The notes under the pieces were generated by a model that saw nothing but the letters and a program-made list of their open reading frames with translations, was not told the DNA's origin and made no database searches. Made by a program: the position numbers and the translations under genes. This document shows positions 1 through 8,310 of a stretch of DNA of 19,624 bases, piece by piece. Location: positions 1 to 19,624 of the forward strand of contig DATKKX010000441.1 of the NCBI GenBank assembly GCA_035542775.1, in the 5' to 3' direction. The stretch is from DATKKX01 sp035542775 (lineage in GTDB: Bacteria; Planctomycetota; Phycisphaerae; UBA1845; UTPLA1). The stretch's first letter is position 1. Each line of letters begins with the position of its first letter.

Positions 1-2
1 AT

Positions 3-926
3 GCCCGCGTTCGGCTCGTCGAAATCACTGATCTGCCCCATGGCTGGATTGGGAAGACGCATGCCTTGTCGATCGCATCCACCGCCACACAGGCAGACTA
101 CCTGTTGTTCATGGACTGCGACTGCCGATTCGTGCCGGGCGCCATTGCCGCAGTTATGCAGAAGGTCACGAGAGACGGCGTTCAGTTCGCCTCGCTGGTA
201 CCGAGCCTGGAACTGAGAAGCCCCGCCGAGAGGCTCCTGACGCCTCCAACCTGCTGGCTGCTGGGCTTGTGGGCGATGCTGGGCTTTAAGCGCGGCGAGC
301 AACACTCTGAGATCAGGCTGGGCAACGGGCAGTTCATGCTCTTCTCGCGTGAGGCCTATCAGAAGATCGGTGGGCATGCATCCGTCCAGGACGAATTGGC
401 GGAAGACATGACGCTGGCGAACAGGGCGGCGGAGCTGGGCTTGCGGCGCTGGGTCGGGATGGGCAAGGGCCTGTACGTCACGTCGCGGAACAACGATTTG
501 TGGGGCGCGGTGAATGCCCTGACCCGCGTTCTGATCGGTACTATCGTGAGTCCTTGGCGGATTCTCCTCAGCCCGCACCTGCTGTTCGGCGGCGTTGCAG
601 CGCCGCTATGGATGCTGCCTTTGGCGGCATATTGCGCGGTGTCGCTGGATGAGCCGGCGGCCTGGGCGCTGGGTGCGGTGGCTTTGCTTCATGTCCTCAT
701 CATGCACAACGTCGTGCGAAAGCTGTTCGGCATCATACTTGAGGAAAGCCCGTCGATCTGGACGTTCATGGTGGGCAGCTTCGCCACCGGGCTGGTCGTG
801 CACTGGACCTGGCTGGTCACCACGGGCCGAGGACATGTCCGCTGGGGGAAGACCGTTTATCGAGTCCGTGGTTCCCGCGTCGTCGACGTTTTCCCGGAAA
901 CCACGCCATCGATGACCGCGTCGTGA
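3..926 (+). CDS. Membrane glycosyltransferase, GT2 family, HpnB/CruC-like (5' end cut by window)
   Basis: The reading frame is already open at base 3 and runs to a stop at 924-926, giving 307 visible residues; the true start lies left of the window. The first visible residues carry the GT2 signature LPHGWIGKTHAL, followed by an Asp-rich nucleotide-sugar site (MDCDCRF). Further on come GNGQFMLFSREAY, a GG-containing acceptor region and the acidic QDELAEDM motif. Three hydrophobic segments at the C-terminus (around bases 560-650, 655-715 and 760-825) suggest an inner-membrane anchor with a cytoplasmic catalytic domain. This arrangement matches membrane GT2 enzymes such as the hopanoid-associated HpnB group and carotenoid glycosyltransferases, which move sugar from a nucleotide donor to a lipid or glycan acceptor. 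The acceptor cannot be determined here. An in-frame ATG at base 66 is internal to the fold and is not the start. Confidence 0.85.
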   Translation, partial: ARVRLVEITDLPHGWIGKTHALSIASTATQADYLLFMDCDCRFVPGAIAAVMQKVTRDGVQFASLVPSLELRSPAERLLTPPTCWLLGLWAMLGFKRGEQHSEIRLGNGQFMLFSREAYQKIGGHASVQDELAEDMTLANRAAELGLRRWVGMGKGLYVTSRNNDLWGAVNALTRVLIGTIVSPWRILLSPHLLFGGVAAPLWMLPLAAYCAVSLDEPAAWALGAVALLHVLIMHNVVRKLFGIILEESPSIWTFMVGSFATGLVVHWTWLVTTGRGHVRWGKTVYRVRGSRVVDVFPETTPSMTAS

Positions 927-957
927 GATAACCTGCGCCTTGCGCCGCGGTTGCCTT

Positions 958-1503
958 TCATGTTCCGAGGGGGAAAGTCCGATCGACGCGAAAGACATCG
1001 TCCGGCGGAGGATTCCGCCAGATCAGACTTACCTCACGCAGCGTGAACCAGAGCGGCGCCCAGCGATCCTGGAGCTCATTCTTCAAGCGGGCAAGGGCGG
1101 CGCGTCCCCGAACTTGACCGACGCTGAGATGCGGAGTGAAGCCGGCGGCGTACCGGGTGGTGTCGTCGCAGTCCTGGACCACGGACTGGAGGGCTGCCTG
1201 AAGCCGCACGAGTTCCTCCGGCGGCTCCGGCGCCAGCCAGAGCGTGTGGCTGTCGCGACCATGACGAAACTCCCGGAATTCAGTCAGGCGGACCTCGAAC
1301 GGCTGGATCAGCGCGCACGCCTGTCGCATTTGGTTCGCAACCACGTCAAATTCACTGCGAGGCCGGAACGGGTACAGCAGAGTGACGTGCGGCATCCATC
1401 GTCGAACCTGGCGGTCATGTTGTCGCCGGATCGCCTGGATCGGCTCCCAGCACGACTCCGGCGGGATCACAACGACAGCAGTCTGGTGCGTTTTCACTTC
1501 CAC
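958..1503 (-). CDS. 2H phosphoesterase, 2'-5' RNA ligase (LigT/ThpR-like) family
   Basis: This 181-residue protein has the two HxT/S tetrapeptide motifs that define 2H phosphoesterases: H39-V-T41 inside MPHVTLLYPF and H125-L-S127 inside FTPHLSVGQ. The length and spacing (86 residues between the histidines) fit the 2'-5' RNA ligase / RNA 2',3'-cyclic phosphodiesterase family, which opens or forms cyclic phosphate bonds in RNA or small nucleotides. The predicted protein is cytoplasmic, with no signal peptide. The frame is closed by an in-frame TGA 24 nt upstream of a GTG at 1503; a second GTG follows at 1497, so the start is GTG at one of these, without a clear Shine-Dalgarno. It lies 105 bp downstream of the DUF72 gene on the same strand and converges with the glycosyltransferase. 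The physiological substrate is unknown. Confidence 0.85.
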   Translation of the reverse strand: MEVKTHQTAVVVIPPESCWEPIQAIRRQHDRQVRRWMPHVTLLYPFRPRSEFDVVANQMRQACALIQPFEVRLTEFREFRHGRDSHTLWLAPEPPEELVRLQAALQSVVQDCDDTTRYAAGFTPHLSVGQVRGRAALARLKNELQDRWAPLWFTLREVSLIWRNPPPDDVFRVDRTFPLGT

Positions 1504-1577
1504 TCGGGCACCGTCACAGAGAGTGCGTCAGTCCTGGCCCGTTTTCGATCGGCACGTCCGGTTCCTCGGATGTGCGC

Positions 1578-1608
1578 GCCGGCTCGCTCCGCTCGTCGTT
1601 GAGCCGGC
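1578..1608 (-). terminator. Inverted repeat just after the DUF72 stop
   Basis: Arms GCCGGCTC (1578-1585) and GAGCCGGC (1601-1608) pair perfectly over 8 bp around a 15-nt loop. The hairpin abuts the stop codon of the DUF72 gene (1609-1611). No T-run follows on the minus strand, so it is not a classical intrinsic terminator. It may mark the 3' end of the DUF72 message or partly separate it from the 2H phosphoesterase gene. Confidence 0.35.
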
Positions 1609-2370
1609 TCACGGCATTCGGATGGCCTCTGCAAGTTGCCGCGAGTTGTCCACCGCGTGGCCATCGATGTCGTTGTTGTAGTAAACGTACACGTCTTTGC
1701 CGGCGTGCACCCAGCAACGGATCCGCTCGGCATCGGCGGCGATATGTTCCGGCGCGTAGCAGCCACGATAGCCGCCTCCCGGACCGTGACGCCGAACATA
1801 CACAAACGGCGCATCGTTGGGCTCAGTGACCGGGCAGCGCGGCAGGTCTGCCAGGCACAGAGCAGCTCGATGCCGATCCAGCAGCGAGGTGACTTCGTCG
1901 CAGAGCCAATCGCGGTGACGGAACTCAACCGCGACCCGCCACCGCGATCGTCCGGCTGTCTTGCTCAGAGCCGCCAAGAAGGCGTCGAGTCGGTCCGGGT
2001 CTTTCTGGAGCGACGGCGGTAGCTGCACGAGCAGGGGACCGCGCTTGGGACCCAGTTCGTTCACGACGCTGAAGAAGCTTTCCAAATCTGAATCACAATC
2101 GGCGAGACGTTTCTCATGTGTGATTCGTCGCCAGAGCTTGACTGCGAAACGGAAGCGACCGCCGGTTACTTCGCGCCAGCGCCTTACGTACTCCTGCCTG
2201 GGCAGCCTGTAAAAGGACGCGTTGATCTCGACAGTGTCAAACTGCCGAGCGAGGAACGCCAGCCACTCGCCCTGACGGAGTCCCTTGGGATAGAAGCGTC
2301 CCTTCGCCCAGTGAGCGTAACTCCACCCGCTAGTCCCGATGTAACACTCGCCGCGGGCCATGGTGCTCAT
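1609..2370 (-). CDS. DUF72 (YecE-like) protein
   Basis: The 253 residues show the hallmark DUF72 motifs in order: IGTSGWSYAHW near the N-terminus with FYPKG after it, then FDTVEINASFYRLP, the PLLVQLPPS strand, VAVEFRHRDW, and the C-terminal VYYNNDIDGHAVDN. Length is normal for the family. DUF72 proteins adopt a TIM-barrel fold; their biochemical role is not settled, so none is assigned. There is no signal peptide, so the protein is probably cytoplasmic. The start ATG at 2368-2370 lies only 15 nt after the stop of the upstream metalloprotease gene, on the same strand, which suggests co-transcription. A second ATG three codons in (MSTM) is an alternative start; neither has an obvious Shine-Dalgarno. 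Confidence 0.9.
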   Translation of the reverse strand: MSTMARGECYIGTSGWSYAHWAKGRFYPKGLRQGEWLAFLARQFDTVEINASFYRLPRQEYVRRWREVTGGRFRFAVKLWRRITHEKRLADCDSDLESFFSVVNELGPKRGPLLVQLPPSLQKDPDRLDAFLAALSKTAGRSRWRVAVEFRHRDWLCDEVTSLLDRHRAALCLADLPRCPVTEPNDAPFVYVRRHGPGGGYRGCYAPEHIAADAERIRCWVHAGKDVYVYYNNDIDGHAVDNSRQLAEAIRMP

Positions 2371-2385
2371 TGTGCCACGAAGTCT

Positions 2386-5300
2386 TTATGGACACGCTGA
2401 GACGTTCAATAGACAGTTCACGAACGCGGAGATCGTCATGTTGGCGCAGGCGCAGCCCGACCCGCCGGAAATCGCGCAGGTCACGAAGGACTGGATGTCG
2501 GCGCCATCCACGTTGCCATCCCCGTCCATGTCACCCAAATGTCCGGCCGTGCCCAGCGAGGCCCCCGGCCCGAAGACCGTCTCCACCAGGTCGCTGTTCC
2601 GGCCCTTCACCGCGAACGTGTACGTCGTGCAGGCCTGCAAGGCCTGAACCGTCGTCACGCCCCACTGGGCCTCCGTCCGCCACACCGCCGTGGCGCTGGC
2701 CGCCCCGGAGGCGCTGACGTACTTGCCGTTCCAGTTGGAGTCCGCCGGGCTGCTGGCCGTGCACATCACCGCGAACTCCGTCGCCGCCGGGTTGCCGTTG
2801 GCGTTCACGTCCAGGTTCAACGCCGTCCGGGTGGCCCCGCTCAGCGTCGGAGCGGTCGGCACGTTGGCCAAGGTTACCTTGGCGACAGTGGGACCGTACG
2901 AGGTCTCCACGCTGTTCTGGTTGCGGGCTTTGACGTGGAAGGCATAGCTCGCGTTCGGGCCCAGGCCCGTGGCTGTGTCCGTCGTGGTCTGCACCCAGGC
3001 GTTGATGCCGCCATCCCCGCCAGTGGTGGTCGAGTCGAAGTACAGGCCCGACGAGCCGGTGGTCAGGTTGGTGAAGGTACCGCCGGCGTTGAGCACGATG
3101 GAACTGGCCGTCACCGTGCCGAAAGACACGCCGGTCGGCGTCTCGATCAGGGTGGCCGTGGTCGATGCCGGGGTGGAGTAGGCTGTTTCGTTGGGCGTGC
3201 TAGCGCTGTCCCGGGCCTTGACCTGATAGGAATAGCTGGTGTTCGCTGTCAGGCCGGTATCGGTGTAGGTAGTGCTGGACTGCCAGGCGCTGTCACTGCC
3301 GCCCGCTCCGCCGGAGACAAAGTGGAAGAAATAGGAAACCGGCGGCGAACTGAGATCCGTGGCTGTTGTTGCCGTCATGGTAATCGAGTCAGTGCCCGCC
3401 GGAGCCGGTGCGGATGCAAAGGTCATTGGATTGGGTGTCGGCGGCGTGGTGTCGCCGGCAGCACAAGCCGGGCCCGAAAGAGTCATGCTGAAGTCGCCGG
3501 TTGCTCCGTCGCTGCCTGAGACGCGAATGTAGTAAGTGGTATTAGCAGTCACCGAAACCGTAAGGTAAGACTGCGGCGTGGGAAGCCAGCCACAGGCTCC
3601 GAACCAGCCGGGATCGTCGTTGCAGCCGACTTGATTGCTGCTTGTTCCCGGGCAACCCGTATGGACGGAGACCACCGTATCATACGACGAGGCGCACAGG
3701 TCCAATGTGAGCGAGCCGCTGGAAGCCGGGGTGTACTTGTACCACACATCGGGCGTCGAGCTGGAAGTGCCGCAACTGGCCGATCCGTCGACGGTCTTCC
3801 CCGCTGTCGAGCCGCTGTACGTACCGGGACACGCCGTGATGGCCCCGCTGCAACTGTCACTGACGGGTTGCGGCACCATGTTGTGGGCCTGGAAGCCAGC
3901 GGTGATCTGAGTGTAGTGCGCGCCGCTGGTGCCGCCGTCCAGCGTTACCCAGTCGCTATAGATGGCGGGGTTGATCGTGCCGCTGCCGGCGTGCATCGGA
4001 ATACTGTTGACCATCAGATTCGTCAGGATGTCCTTGTACGTGCTGGGAAAGGCCGCCTGCAATTGATTCCGAGTGCTCCAAATGCAACCCGACAGCAATT
4101 GCGCACAGGTGTGAATGTCGCTGGTGCAGGGATACTGCATGGTATTGTCCGCCGTGCGGATGCCGGCACTGCAGTTGCCTTCGAAACCGTAGCCGAGGAT
4201 AGGGTCGTCGCAGATGCAAACGGCCATACTATCGCCTACTCCCTCGCCGTACTGATCCTGCCCGGCGCCGGCGGTTTGGCACAGATGGTGCCCGTACTCA
4301 TGATGCACTACGTTGGAATAAGCGGTGTTGGGATAACTTACTCCCCCCGAGGTGCCGGAGGCGCAGAAATTCAGCGTGACCGCGGTGGGGTCATACCAAG
4401 CGTTGCCCGGGCAGTAGAGATCGCTGCGATTCACATAGATCGGGAAATTCGTCTGGGTCGAAATCGTGGGATAACTCGGGTTGTAGGTGAGCACCACGTC
4501 CCGCACCACGTTGGCCTGAACGTAGGCATTGGTCTGGGCCCTGATGGCCTCCACGGTATTGTTGAAGTTGTGGACGAAGGTTGCCGGACCCGGTGGAGTG
4601 ACAGTGGTGGTCAGGGTTTCGAGAGAGCCGACCATGGTGTTTAGGGTGAAATAATGGCCGCTCACTTCCGAGGTGACGGTCACCGCTGACGTGCCGCCGT
4701 TGGGAATGGTGAAATTCCCGCTGGTGTCCGTATACGCCACCGTGCTTCCGATGGACACCTTGGCGTACTTCATCGGCGTATCCACTTCCGGGTTGCAGGT
4801 GTCCGACTTCGGGATGGTCGTGGCCATGCCGTGAACACTGCCGATGACGTCGGTCTTGACGATGCGGTTTTCCTTGTACAGCAGCTCGCCCGTCGCCGCG
4901 TCCACCACGTACAGCCACCGCCTGGGCGCCGATTCCCCGGAGCCGTCGTTGTTGGCCTCGAATGTCACCGCCTGCACCGGCGTGGCCGGCTTATCCTCTA
5001 TGCCCGCCCAGATCACCGGCTCCACCGCTGTGAAGCTGGTCATCTCCGGGGCCACCGTCGCCGGATCAACCGCCGACCGCGGCGTGGTGTCGGGGTGGAA
5101 CTGCCCCAGCCGCTTCAGGCTCGAGCCCGCCCACACCAGCGGGTAGCCCGCTTCGTTCTTCACCAATGTGCGAACGCCCGACCGGAACACCGGAATCCCG
5201 TCACGGTACTGGGTGTGGTAGATCAAGGTGAACCTGTAGGTCCCTGTCTCGGGCTCGTACATCAGCGGCAGCGTGTTGCCGCTCGGCAGGATCGGCGTGG

Positions 5301-5631
5301 TCGGCAGCAGGTCGGCCGCCTCCGCCCCGAACAGATCGGCGTTGACGCTCAGGAAGCGCTGCGCGGAATCGTTGGGCGTCTCGCCCATCTCGAAGGTCCG
5401 CCCGTACAGACGGGTGAGCTGCGAGCCTTCACGGTGAAATAACGTCCCCGGATAGGCCGCCTGCACTCGATCCATGGCCACCACTTCCGCAGGGCTGATC
5501 ACGGTCACGTCGATCCCCACAGGAGCACCCGGCGTCGCCGTCGGCGTGCCTCCCTGCATCTCCTGCCCTGTCGCGGGCATCGCCACCAACCCGCACAACG
5601 CCAATGCGATCGCCAGAACGCCCGATTTCAT
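2386..5631 (-). CDS. Secreted multidomain zinc metalloprotease (fungalysin/thermolysin-like) with PPC, FN3 and dockerin-like tail
   Basis: The protein has 1081 residues. Residues 1-23 form a signal peptide (hydrophobic LAIALALCGLVAM, then ATGQ). Residues about 40-190 resemble the FTP/PepSY-type propeptide of fungalysins and thermolysins. The catalytic core carries H444-E-Y-G-H448 and the third zinc ligand E463 in YGEGVGDSMA, followed by several Cys pairs. Residues 592-720 look like a PPC-type beta-sandwich (DVWYKYTP, YYIRVSG). Three FN3 modules span about 728-827, 828-920 and 921-1027. The tail 1031-1081 starts with a calcium-loop motif (DMDGDGNVDGADI). The enzyme should be exported and hydrolyse proteins outside the cytoplasm; the propeptide implies zymogen activation. 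The start is well supported by AAGGAG at 5640-5645, 8 nt before the ATG. Family assignment to M36-like is by motif only. Confidence 0.88.
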   Translation of the reverse strand: MKSGVLAIALALCGLVAMPATGQEMQGGTPTATPGAPVGIDVTVISPAEVVAMDRVQAAYPGTLFHREGSQLTRLYGRTFEMGETPNDSAQRFLSVNADLFGAEAADLLPTTPILPSGNTLPLMYEPETGTYRFTLIYHTQYRDGIPVFRSGVRTLVKNEAGYPLVWAGSSLKRLGQFHPDTTPRSAVDPATVAPEMTSFTAVEPVIWAGIEDKPATPVQAVTFEANNDGSGESAPRRWLYVVDAATGELLYKENRIVKTDVIGSVHGMATTIPKSDTCNPEVDTPMKYAKVSIGSTVAYTDTSGNFTIPNGGTSAVTVTSEVSGHYFTLNTMVGSLETLTTTVTPPGPATFVHNFNNTVEAIRAQTNAYVQANVVRDVVLTYNPSYPTISTQTNFPIYVNRSDLYCPGNAWYDPTAVTLNFCASGTSGGVSYPNTAYSNVVHHEYGHHLCQTAGAGQDQYGEGVGDSMAVCICDDPILGYGFEGNCSAGIRTADNTMQYPCTSDIHTCAQLLSGCIWSTRNQLQAAFPSTYKDILTNLMVNSIPMHAGSGTINPAIYSDWVTLDGGTSGAHYTQITAGFQAHNMVPQPVSDSCSGAITACPGTYSGSTAGKTVDGSASCGTSSSTPDVWYKYTPASSGSLTLDLCASSYDTVVSVHTGCPGTSSNQVGCNDDPGWFGACGWLPTPQSYLTVSVTANTTYYIRVSGSDGATGDFSMTLSGPACAAGDTTPPTPNPMTFASAPAPAGTDSITMTATTATDLSSPPVSYFFHFVSGGAGGSDSAWQSSTTYTDTGLTANTSYSYQVKARDSASTPNETAYSTPASTTATLIETPTGVSFGTVTASSIVLNAGGTFTNLTTGSSGLYFDSTTTGGDGGINAWVQTTTDTATGLGPNASYAFHVKARNQNSVETSYGPTVAKVTLANVPTAPTLSGATRTALNLDVNANGNPAATEFAVMCTASSPADSNWNGKYVSASGAASATAVWRTEAQWGVTTVQALQACTTYTFAVKGRNSDLVETVFGPGASLGTAGHLGDMDGDGNVDGADIQSFVTCAISGGSGCACANMTISAFVNCLLNVSACP

Positions 5632-5639
5632 GAGCGCAA

Positions 5640-5820
5640 CTCCTTACCAATGACCCATGATGTTGAAATGACTCCGGCCCACCAGATACCGCAGTCCGGG
5701 CACTGCGCCCGGCGTAATCCCGATTCACGACACGGCATCGCCAGAGTCCGGGCCACTGGGTGTTACGCCTGAGATGATCGTCAAACACTCAAGCGTTCAC
5801 GCGGTAATGCACCGCGCGTG
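5640..5820 (-). promoter_or_regulatory. Leader of the metalloprotease gene with competing hairpins
   Basis: Besides the Shine-Dalgarno (5640-5645), the leader holds two overlapping hairpins: CGCAGT/ACTGCG (5690-5695 with 5702-5707) and CCGGGC/GCCCGG (5696-5701 with 5707-5712). They cannot form together. A near-copy of the same core, AGTCCGGGCCACTG, lies at 5745-5758. A third hairpin has arms GCGGT (5801-5805) and ACCGC (5811-5815), extended by CAC/GTG. No convincing -10/-35 pair was found. A regulatory role is inferred only. Confidence 0.3.
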
Positions 5821-6339
5821 CGGTAGGAAAAAGTCCACACCACGATGAAGAAATGGACAAGACGAAGACATCCCCACTACCACTTCACTACCCAAACCCA
5901 CCAATGCATCGTAACCTGATGGGACCGAGAAGTCCAGTCATGAGGGAACCCGTAAGAACGTAACCTATTGGCGCAACAATAGTTGTGGTCTCCAGCCCTG
6001 GCGGGGGCCATCCTTGGCTCACCGCTTCGAAAGCCTGTTGTGGCGAGGTACCCACATTGCTGCTCTTCTCAACGGGGTCGAGCAGCAACCACGGTCCTGA
6101 AAACCCGTGTATTTCGAGCCCCTGACACGCGCATTTGGTCGGCTCGCTCAGGATGGTCGTACAGCCGTGCCTTCATGCCAAATTGAATCGGAGATACGGA
6201 TAGTCCTGGATCAACGTCATCTGTGCATCGGGCGCTGCGACCAATCGAACTAAACGACTCGCTCATAGGGAGCCGCCGCCAGAGTCGTAGCCAGCCCTAA
6301 CCCTATTGGCGGGCTGATGCTATGCGTGTCCTGCTTCCC
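5821..6339. other. Gene-poor intergenic stretch with lower GC and no supported gene
   Basis: I see no credible gene here. Base composition is visibly less GC-rich than the flanking genes. On the minus strand an open frame without a suitable start runs from about 6170 to 5888 (about 94 codons, ending LGPIRLRCIGGFG), preceded in another frame by a short one at 6266-6069. Neither has an RBS or a recognised domain. The stretch could be the remnant of a lost gene, an unrecognised RNA, or simple spacer. Confidence 0.5.
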
Positions 6340-6348
6340 TGCTACAAT
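6340..6348 (+). promoter_or_regulatory. Candidate extended -10 promoter element
   Basis: TGCTACAAT fits an extended -10 (TGnTATAAT, one mismatch in the hexamer). No good -35 is visible 16-18 nt upstream. It would give the secretion ATPase gene a leader of roughly 270 nt. The same TGnTACAAT form occurs upstream of the M28 peptidase gene. Confidence 0.3.
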
Positions 6349-6545
6349 GAATCGCAATTAGATCGTCATTGCAATTGCCGACACTGCGTGGCATCGTCAC
6401 GAGCCCGCCATGACAGGGGTGTTTCGGGGCCGGTGAGCAACCGAAATAGTTCTCTGGGGTAGATGATTGTGGCGGCATGTCGGCGACGTGAGGACTGGGT
6501 GTCATTTTATGGGTGGGCGAGGGAGGGAAAGCACGCGTTCGCCGG

Positions 6546-6573
6546 GAGGTCACCTCATGGTTCGACAGCCATG
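6546..6573 (+). promoter_or_regulatory. Two adjoining small inverted repeats upstream of the ATPase gene
   Basis: GAGGT-C-ACCTC (6546-6556) is an 11-bp near-palindrome, immediately followed by CATGG (6556-6560) and CCATG (6569-6573) separated by 8 nt. They sit 50-80 nt before the ATPase start. They could be an operator or an RNA hairpin; this is only suggested by symmetry and position. Confidence 0.22.
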
Positions 6574-6610
6574 ATCGCTTTACCATGCTCACTCTGAGAA
6601 ACAGGCAAGC

Positions 6611-6616
6611 GGAGGT
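6611..6616 (+). promoter_or_regulatory. Strong Shine-Dalgarno that fixes a GTG start
   Basis: GGAGGT lies 9 nt before GTG at 6626. It selects this non-ATG start, which also gives the normal N-terminus of the GspE/PilB family (NLGQILLEH after the initiator). Confidence 0.75.
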
Positions 6617-6625
6617 AGAACACGC

Positions 6626-8302
6626 GTGAACCTCGGTCAGATCCTTCTGGAACACAAGGCGATCACCCAAGAGCAGTTGGACGCCGCCAATTCCAAGTGC
6701 GGTCCGACCGATCGCTTGGATCGCGTCCTGGTCAGACTCGGGTTCTGCAGCGAGACCCACGTTCTCAAGGCGCTGGGCGAACTCTATCAATTCGACGTCA
6801 TGGATTTGGCGGCGCCGGATGCCCCCGTCGATGTCGACCTTCTCCGCCGAATGCCCTCGAAGCTCGTTCACCGCGCCAAACTGATCCCCTTGGACAAGGT
6901 CAACGGCTCGCTTCGCGTGGCCACGTCGGATCCATTCCAGATTTACGCCTTCGACGAGCTGCGCATGCTCTGCGGCCTGGAAATCAAGCCTGTTCTCGCC
7001 AAGGAGAGCGAGATCAACGAGATCGTCAAGAAGTATTTCGGCGTCGGCGGCGACACCATCAGCCAACTGGTCGAGGAGGACGAGGAAAACGTCCAGGTGC
7101 TCAGCGACGTCCGCGAGTCCGCCGGCGACCTGGCCGAGATGGCCCAGGACGCCAGCGTCGTCAAGCTGGTCAACGAGATTCTCCTGGAGGCCATAAATGA
7201 GCGTGCCAGCGACGTCCACATCGAGCCCTTCGAGAACGATCTGAAGATCCGCTACCGCGTGGACGGCATGCTCCGCAATACAAACGTCCCGCCGCAAATT
7301 CGCCAATTGCAGGCCGCCATCATCAGCCGCATCAAGATTCTCTCGAACCTCAACATCGCCGAGCGCCGCATCCCCCAGGACGGCAGCTTCAAGGTCAGGA
7401 TTCACGCCCGCGAAATCGACCTGCGTATCAGCATCATCCCCATGATCCACGGCGAAGGCGTGGTCATGCGTATCCTGGACAAGGCGTCCATTCTGTTGTC
7501 GCTGCAGGATCTCGGCTTCGACGAGGAAATGCTCAAGATCTTCGAGCATGTCATCAGCCAGCCGCACGGCATCCTTCTCGTGACCGGCCCGACCGGGTCG
7601 GGCAAGACCACAACGCTCTACGCCGCCCTCCGCGGGATCGTGTCCGAGGAAATCAAGGTCCTCACCGTCGAGGACCCCGTCGAGTATCACCTCGACGGCA
7701 TCAACCAGGTCAACGTCAACATGAAGGCGGGCTTGACCTTCGCCAAGGGCATGCGCGCGTTCCTGCGGCACGACCCGGACGTCATCATGGTCGGCGAAAT
7801 ACGCGACCTCGAAACCGCCGAGACGGCGGTGCAAGCCTCGTTGACCGGCCACTTGGTCTTCAGCACCTTGCACACCAACGATGCCCCCACCGCCGTCACG
7901 CGGCTGCTGGACATGGGCGTCGAGCCTTTCCTTGTCGCCAGCAGCGTCGAGGCCGTGCTCGCTCAGCGCCTCATTCGCACGCTGTGCCCGCACTGCAAGG
8001 AACCCTACAAGCCCGACCGGCTGGACCTCCCCGACGGCCTCGATCTGCAGGGCGCCACCATCTACCGCCCGGTCGGTTGCCGCGAATGCCGCAACACCGG
8101 CTTCGCCGGCCGCAAGGGCATCTTCGAGCTGATGCTCATGGACGACGATATCCGCGAGTTGGTCTTGCAGCGGTCCTCCTCCGGCAAGATCAAGAACCTG
8201 GCCGTTTCCCACGGCCTGATCCTCCTTCGCGACGACGGCTGGAACAAGGTCCGCCGCGGCATCACCACCATCAGCGAGGTCGTCCGGGCGACAAAAGGAT
8301 AA
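6626..8302 (+). CDS. GspE/PulE/PilB-family type II secretion or type IV pilus assembly ATPase
   Basis: This 558-residue cytoplasmic ATPase is full length for the family. An N-terminal MshEN-type domain occupies about residues 1-145 (LGQILLEHKAITQEQL, then IPLDKVNGSLRVATSDP). The motor domain follows: the Walker A motif GPTGSGKT at 321-328, the acidic Asp-box region LTVEDPVEYHLDGINQVNV, a Walker B-like segment DVIMVGEIRD near 385-395 and a His box in TGHLVFSTLHTND. The C-terminal subdomain has the tetracysteine zinc site C454/C457 and C485/C488. As a hexamer at the inner membrane it would drive pseudopilus or pilus assembly. No other gsp or pil genes are in view, so the choice between GspE and PilB stays open. 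The two flanking genes encode exported proteases, which makes a type II secretion role attractive but unproven. Confidence 0.95.
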   Translation: MNLGQILLEHKAITQEQLDAANSKCGPTDRLDRVLVRLGFCSETHVLKALGELYQFDVMDLAAPDAPVDVDLLRRMPSKLVHRAKLIPLDKVNGSLRVATSDPFQIYAFDELRMLCGLEIKPVLAKESEINEIVKKYFGVGGDTISQLVEEDEENVQVLSDVRESAGDLAEMAQDASVVKLVNEILLEAINERASDVHIEPFENDLKIRYRVDGMLRNTNVPPQIRQLQAAIISRIKILSNLNIAERRIPQDGSFKVRIHAREIDLRISIIPMIHGEGVVMRILDKASILLSLQDLGFDEEMLKIFEHVISQPHGILLVTGPTGSGKTTTLYAALRGIVSEEIKVLTVEDPVEYHLDGINQVNVNMKAGLTFAKGMRAFLRHDPDVIMVGEIRDLETAETAVQASLTGHLVFSTLHTNDAPTAVTRLLDMGVEPFLVASSVEAVLAQRLIRTLCPHCKEPYKPDRLDLPDGLDLQGATIYRPVGCRECRNTGFAGRKGIFELMLMDDDIRELVLQRSSSGKIKNLAVSHGLILLRDDGWNKVRRGITTISEVVRATKG

Positions 8303-8310
8303 GCTGAACC

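Noticed and set aside
940..1602. 220-codon plus-strand frame after the glycosyltransferase
   Set aside because: It covers the 2H phosphoesterase gene in antisense; the minus-strand product has both HxT/S motifs while this frame shows nothing recognisable.
2539..5442. Several plus-strand open frames of 200-340 codons opposite the metalloprotease
   Set aside because: They are antisense to a gene with signal peptide, HEYGH and a perfect Shine-Dalgarno, and are Arg/Gly/Ala-rich without domains.
5640..6625. Possible RNase P RNA, tmRNA or other known structured RNA (AGTCCGGGC and GGGGATGTC words caught the eye)
   Set aside because: The words lack the surrounding conserved elements of those RNAs on either strand, so no RNA gene was called.
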